Assembly (NCBI GenBank): GCA_028278545.1
Contig: JANQED010000120.1
Location: 124,001-188,000, forward strand
Origin: Anaerolineales bacterium
GTDB lineage: Bacteria; Chloroflexota; Anaerolineae; Anaerolineales; UBA11858
Direction: 5' to 3'
Length of the DNA stretch: 64,000 nt
Shown here piece after piece: positions 32,843-42,247 of the stretch; within the stretch, counting starts at the first letter, position 1, and every line of letters begins with the position of its first letter. The position numbers and the translations under genes were made by a program. The notes beneath the pieces were generated by a model. That model did no database searches. It saw only the letters and a program-made list of their open reading frames with translations, and was not told the DNA's origin.

Positions 32843-33106
32843 GTGATTGCATTCTTGATCCAATTGATCGATGTTGTTGAGCGTTTATTCGTTTTGCTCA
32901 TCTTGGTGCATGTAGTTTTATCGTATTTTATGGACCCGTTCCACCCTGTCCGGCGTCAAATAGATCGTATCGTTGAGCCAATGCTGCTGCCTATTCGAAG
33001 AGTGATTCCCATGGTAGGGATGTTGGACTTCAGTCCCCTCGTACTGCTGATTTTGGTTCAGGTTGTTGGTATGATTGTGACGAATATCTTGCGATCGCTG
33101 TTGTAA
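32843..33106 (+). CDS. YggT family membrane protein
   Basis: 87 residues with two hydrophobic helices (about 5-28 and 62-85) and the family phrase LSYFMDPFHPVRRQIDRIVEPMLLPIRRVIP between them. Starts at GTG with AAGGAGATG upstream. It lies between yggS and a DUF167 gene, the common arrangement; proposed in the literature to link to cell division or membrane organisation. Confidence 0.88.
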   Translation: MIAFLIQLIDVVERLFVLLILVHVVLSYFMDPFHPVRRQIDRIVEPMLLPIRRVIPMVGMLDFSPLVLLILVQVVGMIVTNILRSLL

Positions 33107-33131
33107 GCTGATGATGGCCTGAGGTGCTGTG

Positions 33132-33443
33132 ATGACCCCAAAAGAAGTTCGTTTGCATGGTGGAAGGAAAGGTTCAGCCTTGGGTGTTCGGGTTATCCCC
33201 CGCGCCGCGCGCAACGAGATCGCAGAGATTCTTCATGATGGAACCATCCGCATTCGCTTGAAGACCGCCCCTAAGGAAAAAGAGATCAACCAATCTCTTT
33301 CTGAGTTTTTATCCAATATATTGGATGTTTCTGTAGATCGAATTGAGGTCGTCGCGGGACAGAGTGGACGCGATAAGCTGGTTTCAATTCTCGATATGGA
33401 TGCCCTCACCGCCCAACGAAAGATCATCCAGAATCTCACCTAA
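33132..33443 (+). CDS. DUF167 (YggU) family protein
   Basis: 103 residues, cytoplasmic. Family features GVRVIPRAARNEI and RIRLKTAPKEKEINQSL, followed by VEVVAGQSGRDKLVSI, all match YggU/DUF167. ATG 33132 was chosen; the GTG at 33129 is also in frame, and GAGG lies about 8 bases before. Function is not established. Last gene of the plus-strand block; the facing NACHT gene ends 18 bp away with no hairpin between. Confidence 0.9.
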   Translation: MTPKEVRLHGGRKGSALGVRVIPRAARNEIAEILHDGTIRIRLKTAPKEKEINQSLSEFLSNILDVSVDRIEVVAGQSGRDKLVSILDMDALTAQRKIIQNLT

Positions 33444-33461
33444 GCATAACTTCAATCTCTG

Positions 33462-35948
33462 TCAACTCAATCCATACTGTTGCGGCGAGGGGATTTCTAT
33501 CCCATTAGCTGCCAACTGCCAGATCGTCGAGAATGCCGCCTCGCGTAGCTCGACATTGCCTCCGTAAAGCAGGTGGAAGACCTCTGGGAAAACATCCCCA
33601 ATCCCCCTTCTCTGGATTTGGTATAAACCGGCCAGTTGCTGCTCAATAGAACCTTGTGCGATAACGTTTTTTAGCATCTGCTGGGCTGGATCACCGGGGC
33701 TGATGTCCACACCGTGTTCCTCAGCATACGCAATCAGCCAGGGCAATTCAGCTAAGGGTTCCAGCGCTTGAGGGATGTGCTTATCGGGGTTGTTGATCTC
33801 CTCAACCGCTTGAGCAGCTGCGTTTTTGACCACCCATTGGGCGTCCTCGATTTGAAGCTCTTCCAAGATTGCCAGCACCCAAGGTTCCTTGACGCGCCTT
33901 AATCCGCTGATCGCAGAGCGCCTGACGAGAAGATCATCGATGGTGATTGCTTCGCGTAGAGTGGGATATCCCTCTTCAGGGTGGTTAGCGAAAGCTTCAG
34001 CCGCGGCGTGACGTAGTGCCTCACTGCCTTGGAGCAACGCGTTGGCGATGGCCTCCAGGGCGGGCTTAGTTCCAATATTGACCAGTGCCAGACAGGCCGC
34101 ACTGCTGACCGCGGGTTGGTCGCCCAGCAAACCGATCAGCGAGTTGACGGCTTGGATGTCGCGATGGAAACCACAGCCCAAAGCAGCCAACTGGCGGACG
34201 CTAGCGCTTGCCGATTTGAGTAAGTGTTGGAAGAGGCTTGAAACCTCTGGGTCTTTTGTCCTCGCCATGGCAGTCAGGATGCGCGCTCGGACACCCAGGG
34301 GGATTCTCTCCACGACGAGCAGGTTGGAAAGCTTCCCTAGAATTACTCTGCGCAAAGATGAGTCTAAAGGCAGTTCAGGCAACCAGGAGGCCACAGAAAT
34401 CTCATCACGGTAAAGAGGATCGTCGTGTTGAGTGAAAATCTGTTTTACCTGGGAGGTCAGATCGCGCCGAGAGGCAGCGAAGCGGACGGCTTCATCCCTG
34501 AGCAGCCACGCTGCTTGGGAGTAGAGTTCTTCGTTGTGGACTTTCGAAAAAACCTGGCCTGCTAAATACCCTACGAATATGGGATGAATGAATCCCAGGC
34601 GGCCATGCGCCCGCTGAACGAGCAAGCTATGATCGACCAAATCAGGTAAGATGCGCTGAATGCTGATCTTCCCGGTGAGGTGACCCCTTTGATCTACGGA
34701 ATCGCTCTTTAAGGTTCGCTCAGCATCGATTTCCGCAGACCATTGGCTGGCTTGGCTCTCGGTGAAGCTGTTCTTTTCTGCTAACACTGCATGATAAGCC
34801 AATCGCTTTAGGGCCGCCCCTACTTTTGGGATACCCACCGACATCCGCCGCAGATATGCCTCCAGCATATCCGAGAGGGTCGGGCCGCGCACATCGCCTG
34901 CATATGCTGCCCAAAGCTGAAGCGTGAACTCCAATGGAGAGATGGCTGAAGCTTGGTTGAGCAGCCAATTGTTGAGCAGTAGAGGTTCTATCGAGGAGTG
35001 ATCATCGCCCTTTTCAACGTCGATATATCGGGACCACAAATCGCCCCATCGTCTGGCGAATTGGGCTTGTTGCCGTGGTCCCCATAAGGTCATGGGGAGA
35101 GGTGCAAAGCCCAATGGGATCAAACCATCAACAAGTTTAGAATCCGCGGCAGCGACGATACGCGTTCGAGGATATTTCAGCAGCAGCTCTCTGATATATG
35201 CTACGGTTTCTACCAGAGGATCAGGAGCCAACTCATCGAGCCCGTCCAGTAGAAGTATAACCCGCCTGGTCTCGAAAGTTGTCTTTAGGAAATTTGACAA
35301 GCGTGGCGTGCTCAGTGTTGATCCTTGGTTGGTGAGGGCTTTGACGATGGGCTCCAGGAGGGAGTCGGCCTTGGCCGGGGATATAAGATCCGCGGCGTGG
35401 AGAAATATCGGTTCTAAGGCGGATAAGCTCTCATCATCAAGTTGACGGCGCGCCAGCGCGGAGGCAAACTGAGCCAGCGCGACGGTCTTCCCGCTCCCAG
35501 GCGGCCCGACAAGCAGGATATTTGCGCCTCCTTGTAAAGCCTGCTCCAGGGAAAGGGTGTGGGCACCATAGGCGGAGGCCAATTCGGGCCAGTCTGGCAT
35601 GAAGGGGATGGTCTGGCTGACGATATCTTCGGGGGGCGGTTCTTGGTTTGGCTCTATGGGGATGGGAGGGGCCAATAATTGTGGGGGGATGGCGATTTCA
35701 TCTAGCGAGAACAACGGTGCTGCCAGGTGCAGGCTCTGGGCATACTTGAGTATGTCCGCGCGATGCCGACTTGCGACGTTCCTACGCATCCCCAGTTTGA
35801 TGGATGGGGGACTTTCTTTCAGTTGTTTCGCCCATTTTTTTACCAGCGGCCAGAGTTTGGTAGCCAGCCACCAGAATACCGTCGCTGCCGCAAAGCCTAT
35901 CCAAAATGAAATCTGTTCGAGATTGATAGACCGGAAAAAATCGATCAT
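33462..35948 (-). CDS. Membrane-anchored NACHT-type ATPase with HEAT repeats
   Basis: 828 residues. One N-terminal membrane helix (about 12-35), a linker, a P-loop STAND/NACHT ATPase with Walker A GPPGSGKT at 148-155 and Walker B LLLDGLDEL near 231-240, then a helical region, and at least five HEAT-like helical repeats at the C-terminus (residues about 530-800). STAND ATPases act as ligand-triggered switches; the HEAT part probably senses a partner. The start at ATG 35948 lies 4 bases after the stop of the zinc-ribbon gene, so translation is probably coupled; the frame's earlier ATG at 36119 lies inside that gene. No toxin, nuclease or defence effector domain is visible. Confidence 0.82.
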   Translation of the reverse strand: MIDFFRSINLEQISFWIGFAAATVFWWLATKLWPLVKKWAKQLKESPPSIKLGMRRNVASRHRADILKYAQSLHLAAPLFSLDEIAIPPQLLAPPIPIEPNQEPPPEDIVSQTIPFMPDWPELASAYGAHTLSLEQALQGGANILLVGPPGSGKTVALAQFASALARRQLDDESLSALEPIFLHAADLISPAKADSLLEPIVKALTNQGSTLSTPRLSNFLKTTFETRRVILLLDGLDELAPDPLVETVAYIRELLLKYPRTRIVAAADSKLVDGLIPLGFAPLPMTLWGPRQQAQFARRWGDLWSRYIDVEKGDDHSSIEPLLLNNWLLNQASAISPLEFTLQLWAAYAGDVRGPTLSDMLEAYLRRMSVGIPKVGAALKRLAYHAVLAEKNSFTESQASQWSAEIDAERTLKSDSVDQRGHLTGKISIQRILPDLVDHSLLVQRAHGRLGFIHPIFVGYLAGQVFSKVHNEELYSQAAWLLRDEAVRFAASRRDLTSQVKQIFTQHDDPLYRDEISVASWLPELPLDSSLRRVILGKLSNLLVVERIPLGVRARILTAMARTKDPEVSSLFQHLLKSASASVRQLAALGCGFHRDIQAVNSLIGLLGDQPAVSSAACLALVNIGTKPALEAIANALLQGSEALRHAAAEAFANHPEEGYPTLREAITIDDLLVRRSAISGLRRVKEPWVLAILEELQIEDAQWVVKNAAAQAVEEINNPDKHIPQALEPLAELPWLIAYAEEHGVDISPGDPAQQMLKNVIAQGSIEQQLAGLYQIQRRGIGDVFPEVFHLLYGGNVELREAAFSTIWQLAANGIEIPSPQQYGLS

Positions 35949-35952
35949 GTTG

Positions 35953-36654
35953 TTATTCGGCGTAGAGAATCCGTTGGCAGGTATTGCACTGCGTAATCTT
36001 GCTGGGGGAACGCGCTTGCTGATAGATAGCCGAAGCCAGACCAGTGCCGCAGGCTGTGCAGTTTCGATCTTGAACCTTGGCGATGGCGATACCGCCACGT
36101 TTTGCCCGTAGACTCTCATAAAGCTGTAGTTCGCCAGCGTCGATATTGGTAACTTGGTCTTGGCGCTCTAGATCGAGCTTGACTACAGAGGCATCAATGC
36201 TGGCCTTTTCCTCGAGTAGGTCGGCGTTCCTGCTTTCGCTTTCTGCCAGTGCTTTTTCGAGTTGGCCTTGGGCTGCATCGAGATTTTCCTGGGCCTCATC
36301 CACGGCCAACATGCTTTCGAGTTGGCGTTCTTCCACAATATCCAGATAGCGTTTTAGCGCCGCGACTTCTTGCTGGATATCTTCCAACTCTTTGGGATTT
36401 CTAATGGTCCCACCATAGAGTCTGGCCTCCGACTCATCGATTTTGGCTCGCTGATCTTGAACATTTGCCTTCGCGCTGCGCAAGGCTTTCTGCGCTTCTT
36501 GGAATAGCTCTTGAGTCGAGTCGACTTCGGCCTTGGCTTGCATGACTTTGCGGTCATCTTCCAAGATGGCCTTGATTTCCTGTAGACGGCGTTTGTGTCC
36601 GTCGAGTTGGCTGTCAATTCGTTGAAGGTGATATAGGTTTTCAGAGCGGCTCAT
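35953..36654 (-). CDS. Coiled-coil protein with C4 zinc ribbon (CT398/DUF164-like)
   Basis: 233 residues. Residues 1-170 form long charged helices, expected coiled coil, and the C-terminus has a zinc ribbon with two CxxC pairs, CTAC and CNTC, about 25 residues apart. This is the CT398/DUF164 (zf-RING_7) family, in which the helical hairpin plus zinc ribbon may bind nucleic acid or other proteins. Start at ATG 36654; in-frame extension to 36831 is likely not used. It is divergent from the polysaccharide membrane genes and overlaps operonically with the NACHT gene. Confidence 0.85.
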   Translation of the reverse strand: MSRSENLYHLQRIDSQLDGHKRRLQEIKAILEDDRKVMQAKAEVDSTQELFQEAQKALRSAKANVQDQRAKIDESEARLYGGTIRNPKELEDIQQEVAALKRYLDIVEERQLESMLAVDEAQENLDAAQGQLEKALAESESRNADLLEEKASIDASVVKLDLERQDQVTNIDAGELQLYESLRAKRGGIAIAKVQDRNCTACGTGLASAIYQQARSPSKITQCNTCQRILYAE

Positions 36655-36732
36655 GAGGGTGTCTTTGTTTGTGGGGGATTGCTCGTTGGAAAGGGAATTT
36701 TCGTTTGCTTTGAGATTATAGATGCGGTTGCA

Positions 36733-36760
36733 TTGGAAAGCAAGGGAGTTAGGATAAAAT
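36733..36760 (+). promoter_or_regulatory. Promoter of a likely leaderless transcript
   Basis: TTGGAA at 36733-36738 and TAAAAT at 36755-36760 with a 16-bp spacer. The expected start of transcription, 6-8 bases after the -10 box, falls on the ATG at 36767, and there is no ribosome site before it. Confidence 0.45.
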
Positions 36761-36766
36761 ACAGCT

Positions 36767-38353
36767 ATGCAGTCATCAAAGGCACCTTGGTTTCCGGTTG
36801 TCCTTGGGGTTATTGTGCTCGTTGCCATCATAGCCCCATATATCTATGCTGCCAATGCTGGGGGGGACGAATATGTTTTTGGGGGATTTTTATTGAATCC
36901 CTTGGATAACAACACCTATTTAGCCAAGATGTACCAGGGCTGGGAGGGTGACTGGCGTTATCGCCTGGCCTTCACTGCCGACCCCGGTGAGGGTGCCTAT
37001 TTACATTTGTTTTATCTGTTCCTCGGGCACTGTGCCAGGCTTCTTGGCCTCCCGCTGATATGGATCTTTCACATAGCCCGGCTGCTGAGCGCAATGGTTT
37101 TGTTGTGGGTGCTGTGGCGATTTTTTTGTGAGCTATTCCCCGATCAGCGATCCCAGAAACTGGCATTTACCCTTGCCGCTCTCGGCTCTGGGTTGGGCTG
37201 GGTGCTTGTCCCCTTTGGAGTGATATCGTCTGATTTATGGGTTGCTGAAATATACCCCTTCTTATCGGCATTTACCAACCCTCATTTTCCATTAGGCTTG
37301 GCTTTGATGTTGGGGTTGACTATGCCTGAGCAGATTGAGCGAACATGGCGTGGGAAAATTGTGCGGATATGCTTGGCCTGGTTGTTGAGTGTTGTCAGCC
37401 CCTTCGGGTTGGTGGTTGTGTTGGGGATTTTGGGAGGCCAGTACGCAATAATGATGCTGGGTCGTCAAGCCTGGAAGGACATCAAACTTGTTCGCCGGGA
37501 GTCTACCCCCATTTTGCTCACCCTTATTGGCGGATCGCCGATGATTTTCTATGACCTTTGGGTAGTGCGTGCATATCCCACCTTCGCGGCCTGGAATGCT
37601 CAAAATCTGACGCCCTCACCTCCAGTTTGGGATTTGTTGGTCTCGTTATCCCCGGCTCTCATATTGGCTTTTGTGGGGGCATGGCAAACTGTTCTCTCTG
37701 AAAGGCTTATTTTTAGGCGGAAAAGACAATCTTTCCAGAGCGAATCCAATCTGCTGATTTGGGTGGGCTTGGTTTTGATCTTGGTCTACCTTCCCTTCGG
37801 CTTGCAGCGCCGCTTTTTAGTAGGCTTATTCATCCCTCTGGCTGGTTTAGCCGCGTTGGGTATCAAGTACCTGGCGGCTAGATTTTCGTGGTCTTATCGC
37901 TTTTGGGCTGTTTTTCTGATTGTTTTGTCGATACCGACAAACCTGATGGTTTTGCTGACCACTTTTCATGGTGTCCGAACCCAACAACCCCTGTTATATC
38001 TGACCCAAGAAGAGGCATTTGCCTTGAAATGGATTGCTGAGAACACATCTTCTGATGTTCTTGTCTTGGCCAGTCCTGAATTGGGCAATTTTATCCCGGC
38101 TCACACCGGGCGGCGGGTGATCTACGGGCATCCCTTTGAGACAGTAAACGCCGTCCAGGAAGAACAGGTGGTTGAGCAGTTTTTTGGGGGGGCTATGCCC
38201 CTTAATGAGCGCCAATTCTTTCTTGCCTCACGTGGAATTGACTATATAATTTGTGGCCCTCGCGAGCGAGATATCGGTGATCGGTGTATGGATTGGGGTT
38301 ATGAGCCCATTTTTTCGCAGGGGCCAGTAGCGATTCTGCTGGTGGAGGAATAA
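36767..38353 (+). CDS. Polytopic membrane protein, GT-C-like (type A copy 1)
   Basis: 528 residues with about ten membrane helices and no signal peptide cleavage. The first external loop reads FLLNPLDNNTYLAKMYQGWEGDW, and the C-terminus ends in a small soluble domain (DIICGPRERDIG, GPVAILLVEE). The helix pattern and the acidic first loop suggest the GT-C fold of polyprenol-linked sugar transferases (GT39/83-like), but I cannot name the family with certainty. A closely similar protein is encoded at 40552, with the same loop and the same ending. It begins the polysaccharide region and probably uses a leaderless transcript. Confidence 0.6.
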   Translation: MQSSKAPWFPVVLGVIVLVAIIAPYIYAANAGGDEYVFGGFLLNPLDNNTYLAKMYQGWEGDWRYRLAFTADPGEGAYLHLFYLFLGHCARLLGLPLIWIFHIARLLSAMVLLWVLWRFFCELFPDQRSQKLAFTLAALGSGLGWVLVPFGVISSDLWVAEIYPFLSAFTNPHFPLGLALMLGLTMPEQIERTWRGKIVRICLAWLLSVVSPFGLVVVLGILGGQYAIMMLGRQAWKDIKLVRRESTPILLTLIGGSPMIFYDLWVVRAYPTFAAWNAQNLTPSPPVWDLLVSLSPALILAFVGAWQTVLSERLIFRRKRQSFQSESNLLIWVGLVLILVYLPFGLQRRFLVGLFIPLAGLAALGIKYLAARFSWSYRFWAVFLIVLSIPTNLMVLLTTFHGVRTQQPLLYLTQEEAFALKWIAENTSSDVLVLASPELGNFIPAHTGRRVIYGHPFETVNAVQEEQVVEQFFGGAMPLNERQFFLASRGIDYIICGPRERDIGDRCMDWGYEPIFSQGPVAILLVEE

Positions 38354-38359
38354 CCGGAG

Positions 38360-40555
38360 ATGGCAGCTCGCAACGTATCGAAATCTTGGCGATCAGCCGT
38401 ACGAAAAGTATTAGCATTTTGGCCTTTGCTACTGCCATTGTTCATCTTCCTTCCTGGCTTGAATGGATTCCCATACCCCTCTCTCAATGCTCCTTACTCC
38501 GACTTGGTCATATCGCACTACCCCAACGCGCTATACATAAAACGCGCCCTTTCTGAGTGGGGAGTGGTTCCGCTGTGGTCGCCCACGATTTTAAGCGGCT
38601 ATCCTTTCGCCGCCAATCCGCTCTCGGGGCTGTGGTATCCGCTGGGTTGGGTTGCTTTGGTATTTCCATTGCCGTTGGGATTCAATCTGATGGCGATGGC
38701 GCACCTGCTGTTGGGCGGAGTGGGGCTTTATCGTTTGCTGCGATTAGAAGGACTCACGCATGTTGCAGCGTTGTTTGGTGCGCTGACGCTTGAATCGCTG
38801 CCCAAGCTCTTTGCCCACTACGGCGCGGGGCATTTGACCTTGGTTTATGCAGTCTCCTGGACACCATGGCTGTTGGTGGCGCATGTTTCCAGTTTTTCGA
38901 ACAGCACTGGGCGCTATTTGAGAGGTTTCGCACCTCCCGGCCTGATCCTGGCGTTGATATTTTTGGCCGATCCCCGCTGGATGCCCTATGCAGGAGCTTT
39001 GTGGTTATTTTTCACCTTTGCGCATAGGCATCTGTCCCAAAAAGAGAGAACAGGCGAAAATTCTCCCTTCTCCAACCTCCAACTTCCAATTTCCAATATC
39101 CAATACCTAATCTCCAACCTCATCCTTTCCGCTTTCCTCGCCGCGCCGCTGGCATTGCCGCTTCTTGAGTACACCTGGTTTTCCACTCGTAGCTCTCTCG
39201 CAGTTGAAGATATATTTGCTCATTCTCTCCCCCTGGCACGCTTGTTGGGGCTGGTCTTTCCAGATTTTGGCGGCCATCATGAGTGGATGCTCTATCCGGG
39301 TGGGGCGGTATTGGTGCTGCTCCTTCTCGCACTGCTGGCTGATCACCGCCGTAAACAGGTTCGCTTCTGGGCGATTATCTTTGTTTTGTCTGCTTTGTAC
39401 GCTCTGGGCTCTAATCTGCCGCTGCTGCAACACTTAGCCCGAATTCCTGGATTTGATCTGTTGCGCGTCCCTGCCCGGTCTTTGTTCCTGATGGGGTTGG
39501 CGGGCGCGGTTTTGGCGTCTTTTGGACTAGATGCGTTGCTTTCGGGGCGAATCACGAAGATTCGCGCTGTTCATTTGGGGCTAACGGGATTGTCGGCTTT
39601 TTGCGTTCTCTTCGTCTTATCTGTCAGGCTGTGGACGGGCCATTGGGTCGATCAATTCCTTTGGGGCGGGGCCGCCATTTTTCTGGGCTCCCTTTGGGTG
39701 ATGATATTACTCATGGGAGGTTTGCCACGCCAAATCTGGCTGGTGGGCCTGTTTGGGATGGCAATCCTTGACTGGGGTGCGGTCAATGCCTCGGTGCTGT
39801 CATTCCGGCCACCAGCTCATCAATCCTCAGAATTGGCGCTCGTTGGCAGGTATCTGGCCGATCAAGCGGGCCCATTTCGGGTTTATTCGCCATCTTACAG
39901 TTTGCCGCAAGATGTTGCTGCGCGGCACGGCTTGCAGTTGGCCGATGGGGTTGACCCTTTGCAGTTAACTGCCTACGCCGAGTTCATGGATGTTGCCACG
40001 GGCGTTCCTCGTGACGGTTATAGCGTAACCCTGCCTTCCTTCGCAGAGGGAGACCCGAGCACAGATAATGCAGCATATCGACCTGTTCCTGAAATGCTAG
40101 GTTTACTCAATGTGGGGTATGTTGTGGCCGCGTATGAACTTCCTGTTGAGGGGTTGGTGCTTCAGGAGAAATTCGAAGAGCTTTGGATTTATGAGAATAC
40201 GCAGGCCTTGCCGAGGGCCTGGATTCAGCCTGATGACACGGATATTGGCAGCGGCGTTACCCCTGCGGTGATCGAAGAGTGGCAATCGCATAAGATCACT
40301 ATCCAGGCGCAAGGCCCTGGGTTGCTGGTGCTCTCAGAAATCGCCTATCCCGGTTGGGGTGTCAGGGTAGATGGCGAGCGCGAGGAAGTGGAAACCCCCT
40401 TCGGTTTATTGAGGGGGGTCATGTTGGAAGCTGGTAAGCAAGAAGTGGTTTTTTATTTTCGTCCAACCACGGTTTATCTTGGGCTTGGGTGCTTCGCCAT
40501 TGGGGTTGTGTTGCTCGTATTGCGGAATCGATTTCAGAGACCGAGGCCTAGATGA
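38360..40555 (+). CDS. YfhO-like polytopic membrane protein (type B copy 1)
   Basis: 731 residues with about twelve helices and a C-terminal soluble domain. The N-terminus has SDLVISHYPNALYIKRALSEWGVVPLWSPTILSGYPFAANP, the YfhO family (PF09586) pattern, in which Asp and the PLW...G.P phrase form the active-site loop; the soluble end contains a typical YPGWGVRVDG. YfhO proteins add sugars to lipid- or wall-linked glycans. Residues about 236-255 (SNLQLPISNIQ) are encoded by a heptamer repeat array inserted between helices. It follows the type A protein by 6 bp and overlaps the next one by 4. Confidence 0.8.
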   Translation: MAARNVSKSWRSAVRKVLAFWPLLLPLFIFLPGLNGFPYPSLNAPYSDLVISHYPNALYIKRALSEWGVVPLWSPTILSGYPFAANPLSGLWYPLGWVALVFPLPLGFNLMAMAHLLLGGVGLYRLLRLEGLTHVAALFGALTLESLPKLFAHYGAGHLTLVYAVSWTPWLLVAHVSSFSNSTGRYLRGFAPPGLILALIFLADPRWMPYAGALWLFFTFAHRHLSQKERTGENSPFSNLQLPISNIQYLISNLILSAFLAAPLALPLLEYTWFSTRSSLAVEDIFAHSLPLARLLGLVFPDFGGHHEWMLYPGGAVLVLLLLALLADHRRKQVRFWAIIFVLSALYALGSNLPLLQHLARIPGFDLLRVPARSLFLMGLAGAVLASFGLDALLSGRITKIRAVHLGLTGLSAFCVLFVLSVRLWTGHWVDQFLWGGAAIFLGSLWVMILLMGGLPRQIWLVGLFGMAILDWGAVNASVLSFRPPAHQSSELALVGRYLADQAGPFRVYSPSYSLPQDVAARHGLQLADGVDPLQLTAYAEFMDVATGVPRDGYSVTLPSFAEGDPSTDNAAYRPVPEMLGLLNVGYVVAAYELPVEGLVLQEKFEELWIYENTQALPRAWIQPDDTDIGSGVTPAVIEEWQSHKITIQAQGPGLLVLSEIAYPGWGVRVDGEREEVETPFGLLRGVMLEAGKQEVVFYFRPTTVYLGLGCFAIGVVLLVLRNRFQRPRPR
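39067..39122. repeat. Heptamer tandem array inside a coding sequence, AANNTCC type
   Basis: Eight in-register 7-bp units fitting AANNTCC (first and last degenerate), in frame within the YfhO-like gene at 38360. Same family as the array at 15913-15968. Confidence 0.75.
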
Positions 40556-42213
40556 GAGAAGATCACGACGCAGTTGCCAATGACCCATCTCGAACCGCCT
40601 TAGGCGAGCGCCGCTTCCCAAAATGGGTTTTGTATTTTGCGGTTGCTGTCATGATCGTCACCACTATCCCTTATTTGCTGGGCTACGCCGTCGAGGGAAG
40701 TGAGTGGCGGTTCACTGGCTTCGTATTTGGTGTGGAAGACGGCAACAGCTACATCGCCAAAATGTTGCGCGGCGCGAATGGAGATTGGCTTTTTCACACG
40801 CCATATACCGCCTGGCCTCAGCAGGGGGTGCTGGCCTTTGCCCCCTATTTATTGATAGGCAAGTTGACGGCTCCTCCCGGCCAGCATGTGCAGATGGTTG
40901 CCCTGTTTCATCTCTTCCGCATCGCGGGGGGGATTCTCTATATTTTAGCAAGCTATGATTTCATTGTCTTGTTCATCCGAGAGGAGCGCTGGCGTCGCTG
41001 GGGCGTTGTTCTGGCTACTTTGGGTGGTGGTTTGGGTTGGCTTTTGATCTTGCTGGGAAAGAACACCTGGTTAGGCTCGTTGCCTTTGGAGATATACTCA
41101 CCGGAGACTTTTGGTTTCCTTTCGCTTTATGGTCTGCCTCACCTCGCCCTTGCTAGGGCCTTGTTGCTGGGGGGGTTGCGCGCTTATCTATATCCAGACT
41201 TGGCCCCGTGGTCAAGTCGACCGGGATTATTCACTGGGGTTCTCTGGTTGGGGATGGGTTTGCTACAGCCTCTCACGGTTGCCTTGGCGTGGACGGTCAT
41301 TGCTGCTCACTGTGGGGTATTGTTCACGAAACGGCTGTGGTATCTCTGGCGGGGGAGAACCGTCGATTGGGCAGCCTTTCTGCCGTGGTTGGGCAGATAT
41401 GCCAGGATGTCAGGTATCACATTGCCTATCGTGGTTTACACGGCCTGGGCATTCAGTGCTGATCCCATCTTGCGCCAGTGGACGGCACAAAACCTGATCC
41501 TTTCCCCTCATCCATTGCACTACCTGTCAGCATATGGGTTATTGATACCTTTCGCCGTTGGGGGTGCTATTCATCTCTTGCACAATCGGCGGGATACGAA
41601 TTTGCTGCCGGTTGCCTGGAGCTTGGCCTTACCGTTCCTGATATACGCGCCCTACCCGCTGCAGCGGCGTTTGGCAGAGGGGTATTGGGTTGCCCTGATC
41701 GCGTTGGCGATGGTTTTCTTTGACCGATTAAAGCGCAAACGCTTGAGAAGATTTCAATATGTCTTGGGGCTGGCATTCCCGACGACGCTGCTTTTGCTTT
41801 TTGGTGGCGTGAACGCCGCCAGATTTCCAAGTGCACCCATCTTTCGCCCTCAGGCCGAAGTGGAGGCGTTTTTATTTTTAGATGAATGCGCCGATTCAAG
41901 TGGTATTGTTCTTGCATCTTATGAGTCGGGCAATGCCCTCCCAGCTTGGGCACCGGTTTTTGTGCTCATTGGTCATGGCCCGGAAAGCGTTGGCCTATCA
42001 GAGCTGACGCCGCGTGTGCAAAGCTTCTTTCAATCCAACACCTCTGCCGAGGAACGTATGGCTTTGATTGATCAATTCGATATTGATTATGTCTTCTGGG
42101 GACCTGAAGAGCGCCGATTGGGAGCTTGGGATCCTCGGGTTGAAAGGCATTTAAGACTACTCTACGATCAAGACGGCTATCTGATCTTTGCTGTTGATCC
42201 GTCTAGATATTGA
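40552..42213 (+). CDS. Polytopic membrane protein, GT-C-like (type A copy 2)
   Basis: 553 residues, similar along its length to the protein at 36767: first loop FGVEDGNSYIAKMLRGANGDW, the internal YPLQRRL phrase and the ending DYVFWGPEERRLG align with FLLNPLDNNTYLAKM, LQRRFL and DYIICGPRERDIG. The two are clear paralogs. It starts four bases inside the end of the YfhO-like gene (ATGAG overlap) and is followed by a second YfhO-like gene. A sugar-transfer role in the polysaccharide pathway is likely but unproven. Confidence 0.6.
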   Translation: MREDHDAVANDPSRTALGERRFPKWVLYFAVAVMIVTTIPYLLGYAVEGSEWRFTGFVFGVEDGNSYIAKMLRGANGDWLFHTPYTAWPQQGVLAFAPYLLIGKLTAPPGQHVQMVALFHLFRIAGGILYILASYDFIVLFIREERWRRWGVVLATLGGGLGWLLILLGKNTWLGSLPLEIYSPETFGFLSLYGLPHLALARALLLGGLRAYLYPDLAPWSSRPGLFTGVLWLGMGLLQPLTVALAWTVIAAHCGVLFTKRLWYLWRGRTVDWAAFLPWLGRYARMSGITLPIVVYTAWAFSADPILRQWTAQNLILSPHPLHYLSAYGLLIPFAVGGAIHLLHNRRDTNLLPVAWSLALPFLIYAPYPLQRRLAEGYWVALIALAMVFFDRLKRKRLRRFQYVLGLAFPTTLLLLFGGVNAARFPSAPIFRPQAEVEAFLFLDECADSSGIVLASYESGNALPAWAPVFVLIGHGPESVGLSELTPRVQSFFQSNTSAEERMALIDQFDIDYVFWGPEERRLGAWDPRVERHLRLLYDQDGYLIFAVDPSRY

Positions 42214-42247
42214 AAGCCGCTCACGGTCAATTCGCCACTGGAATCCG

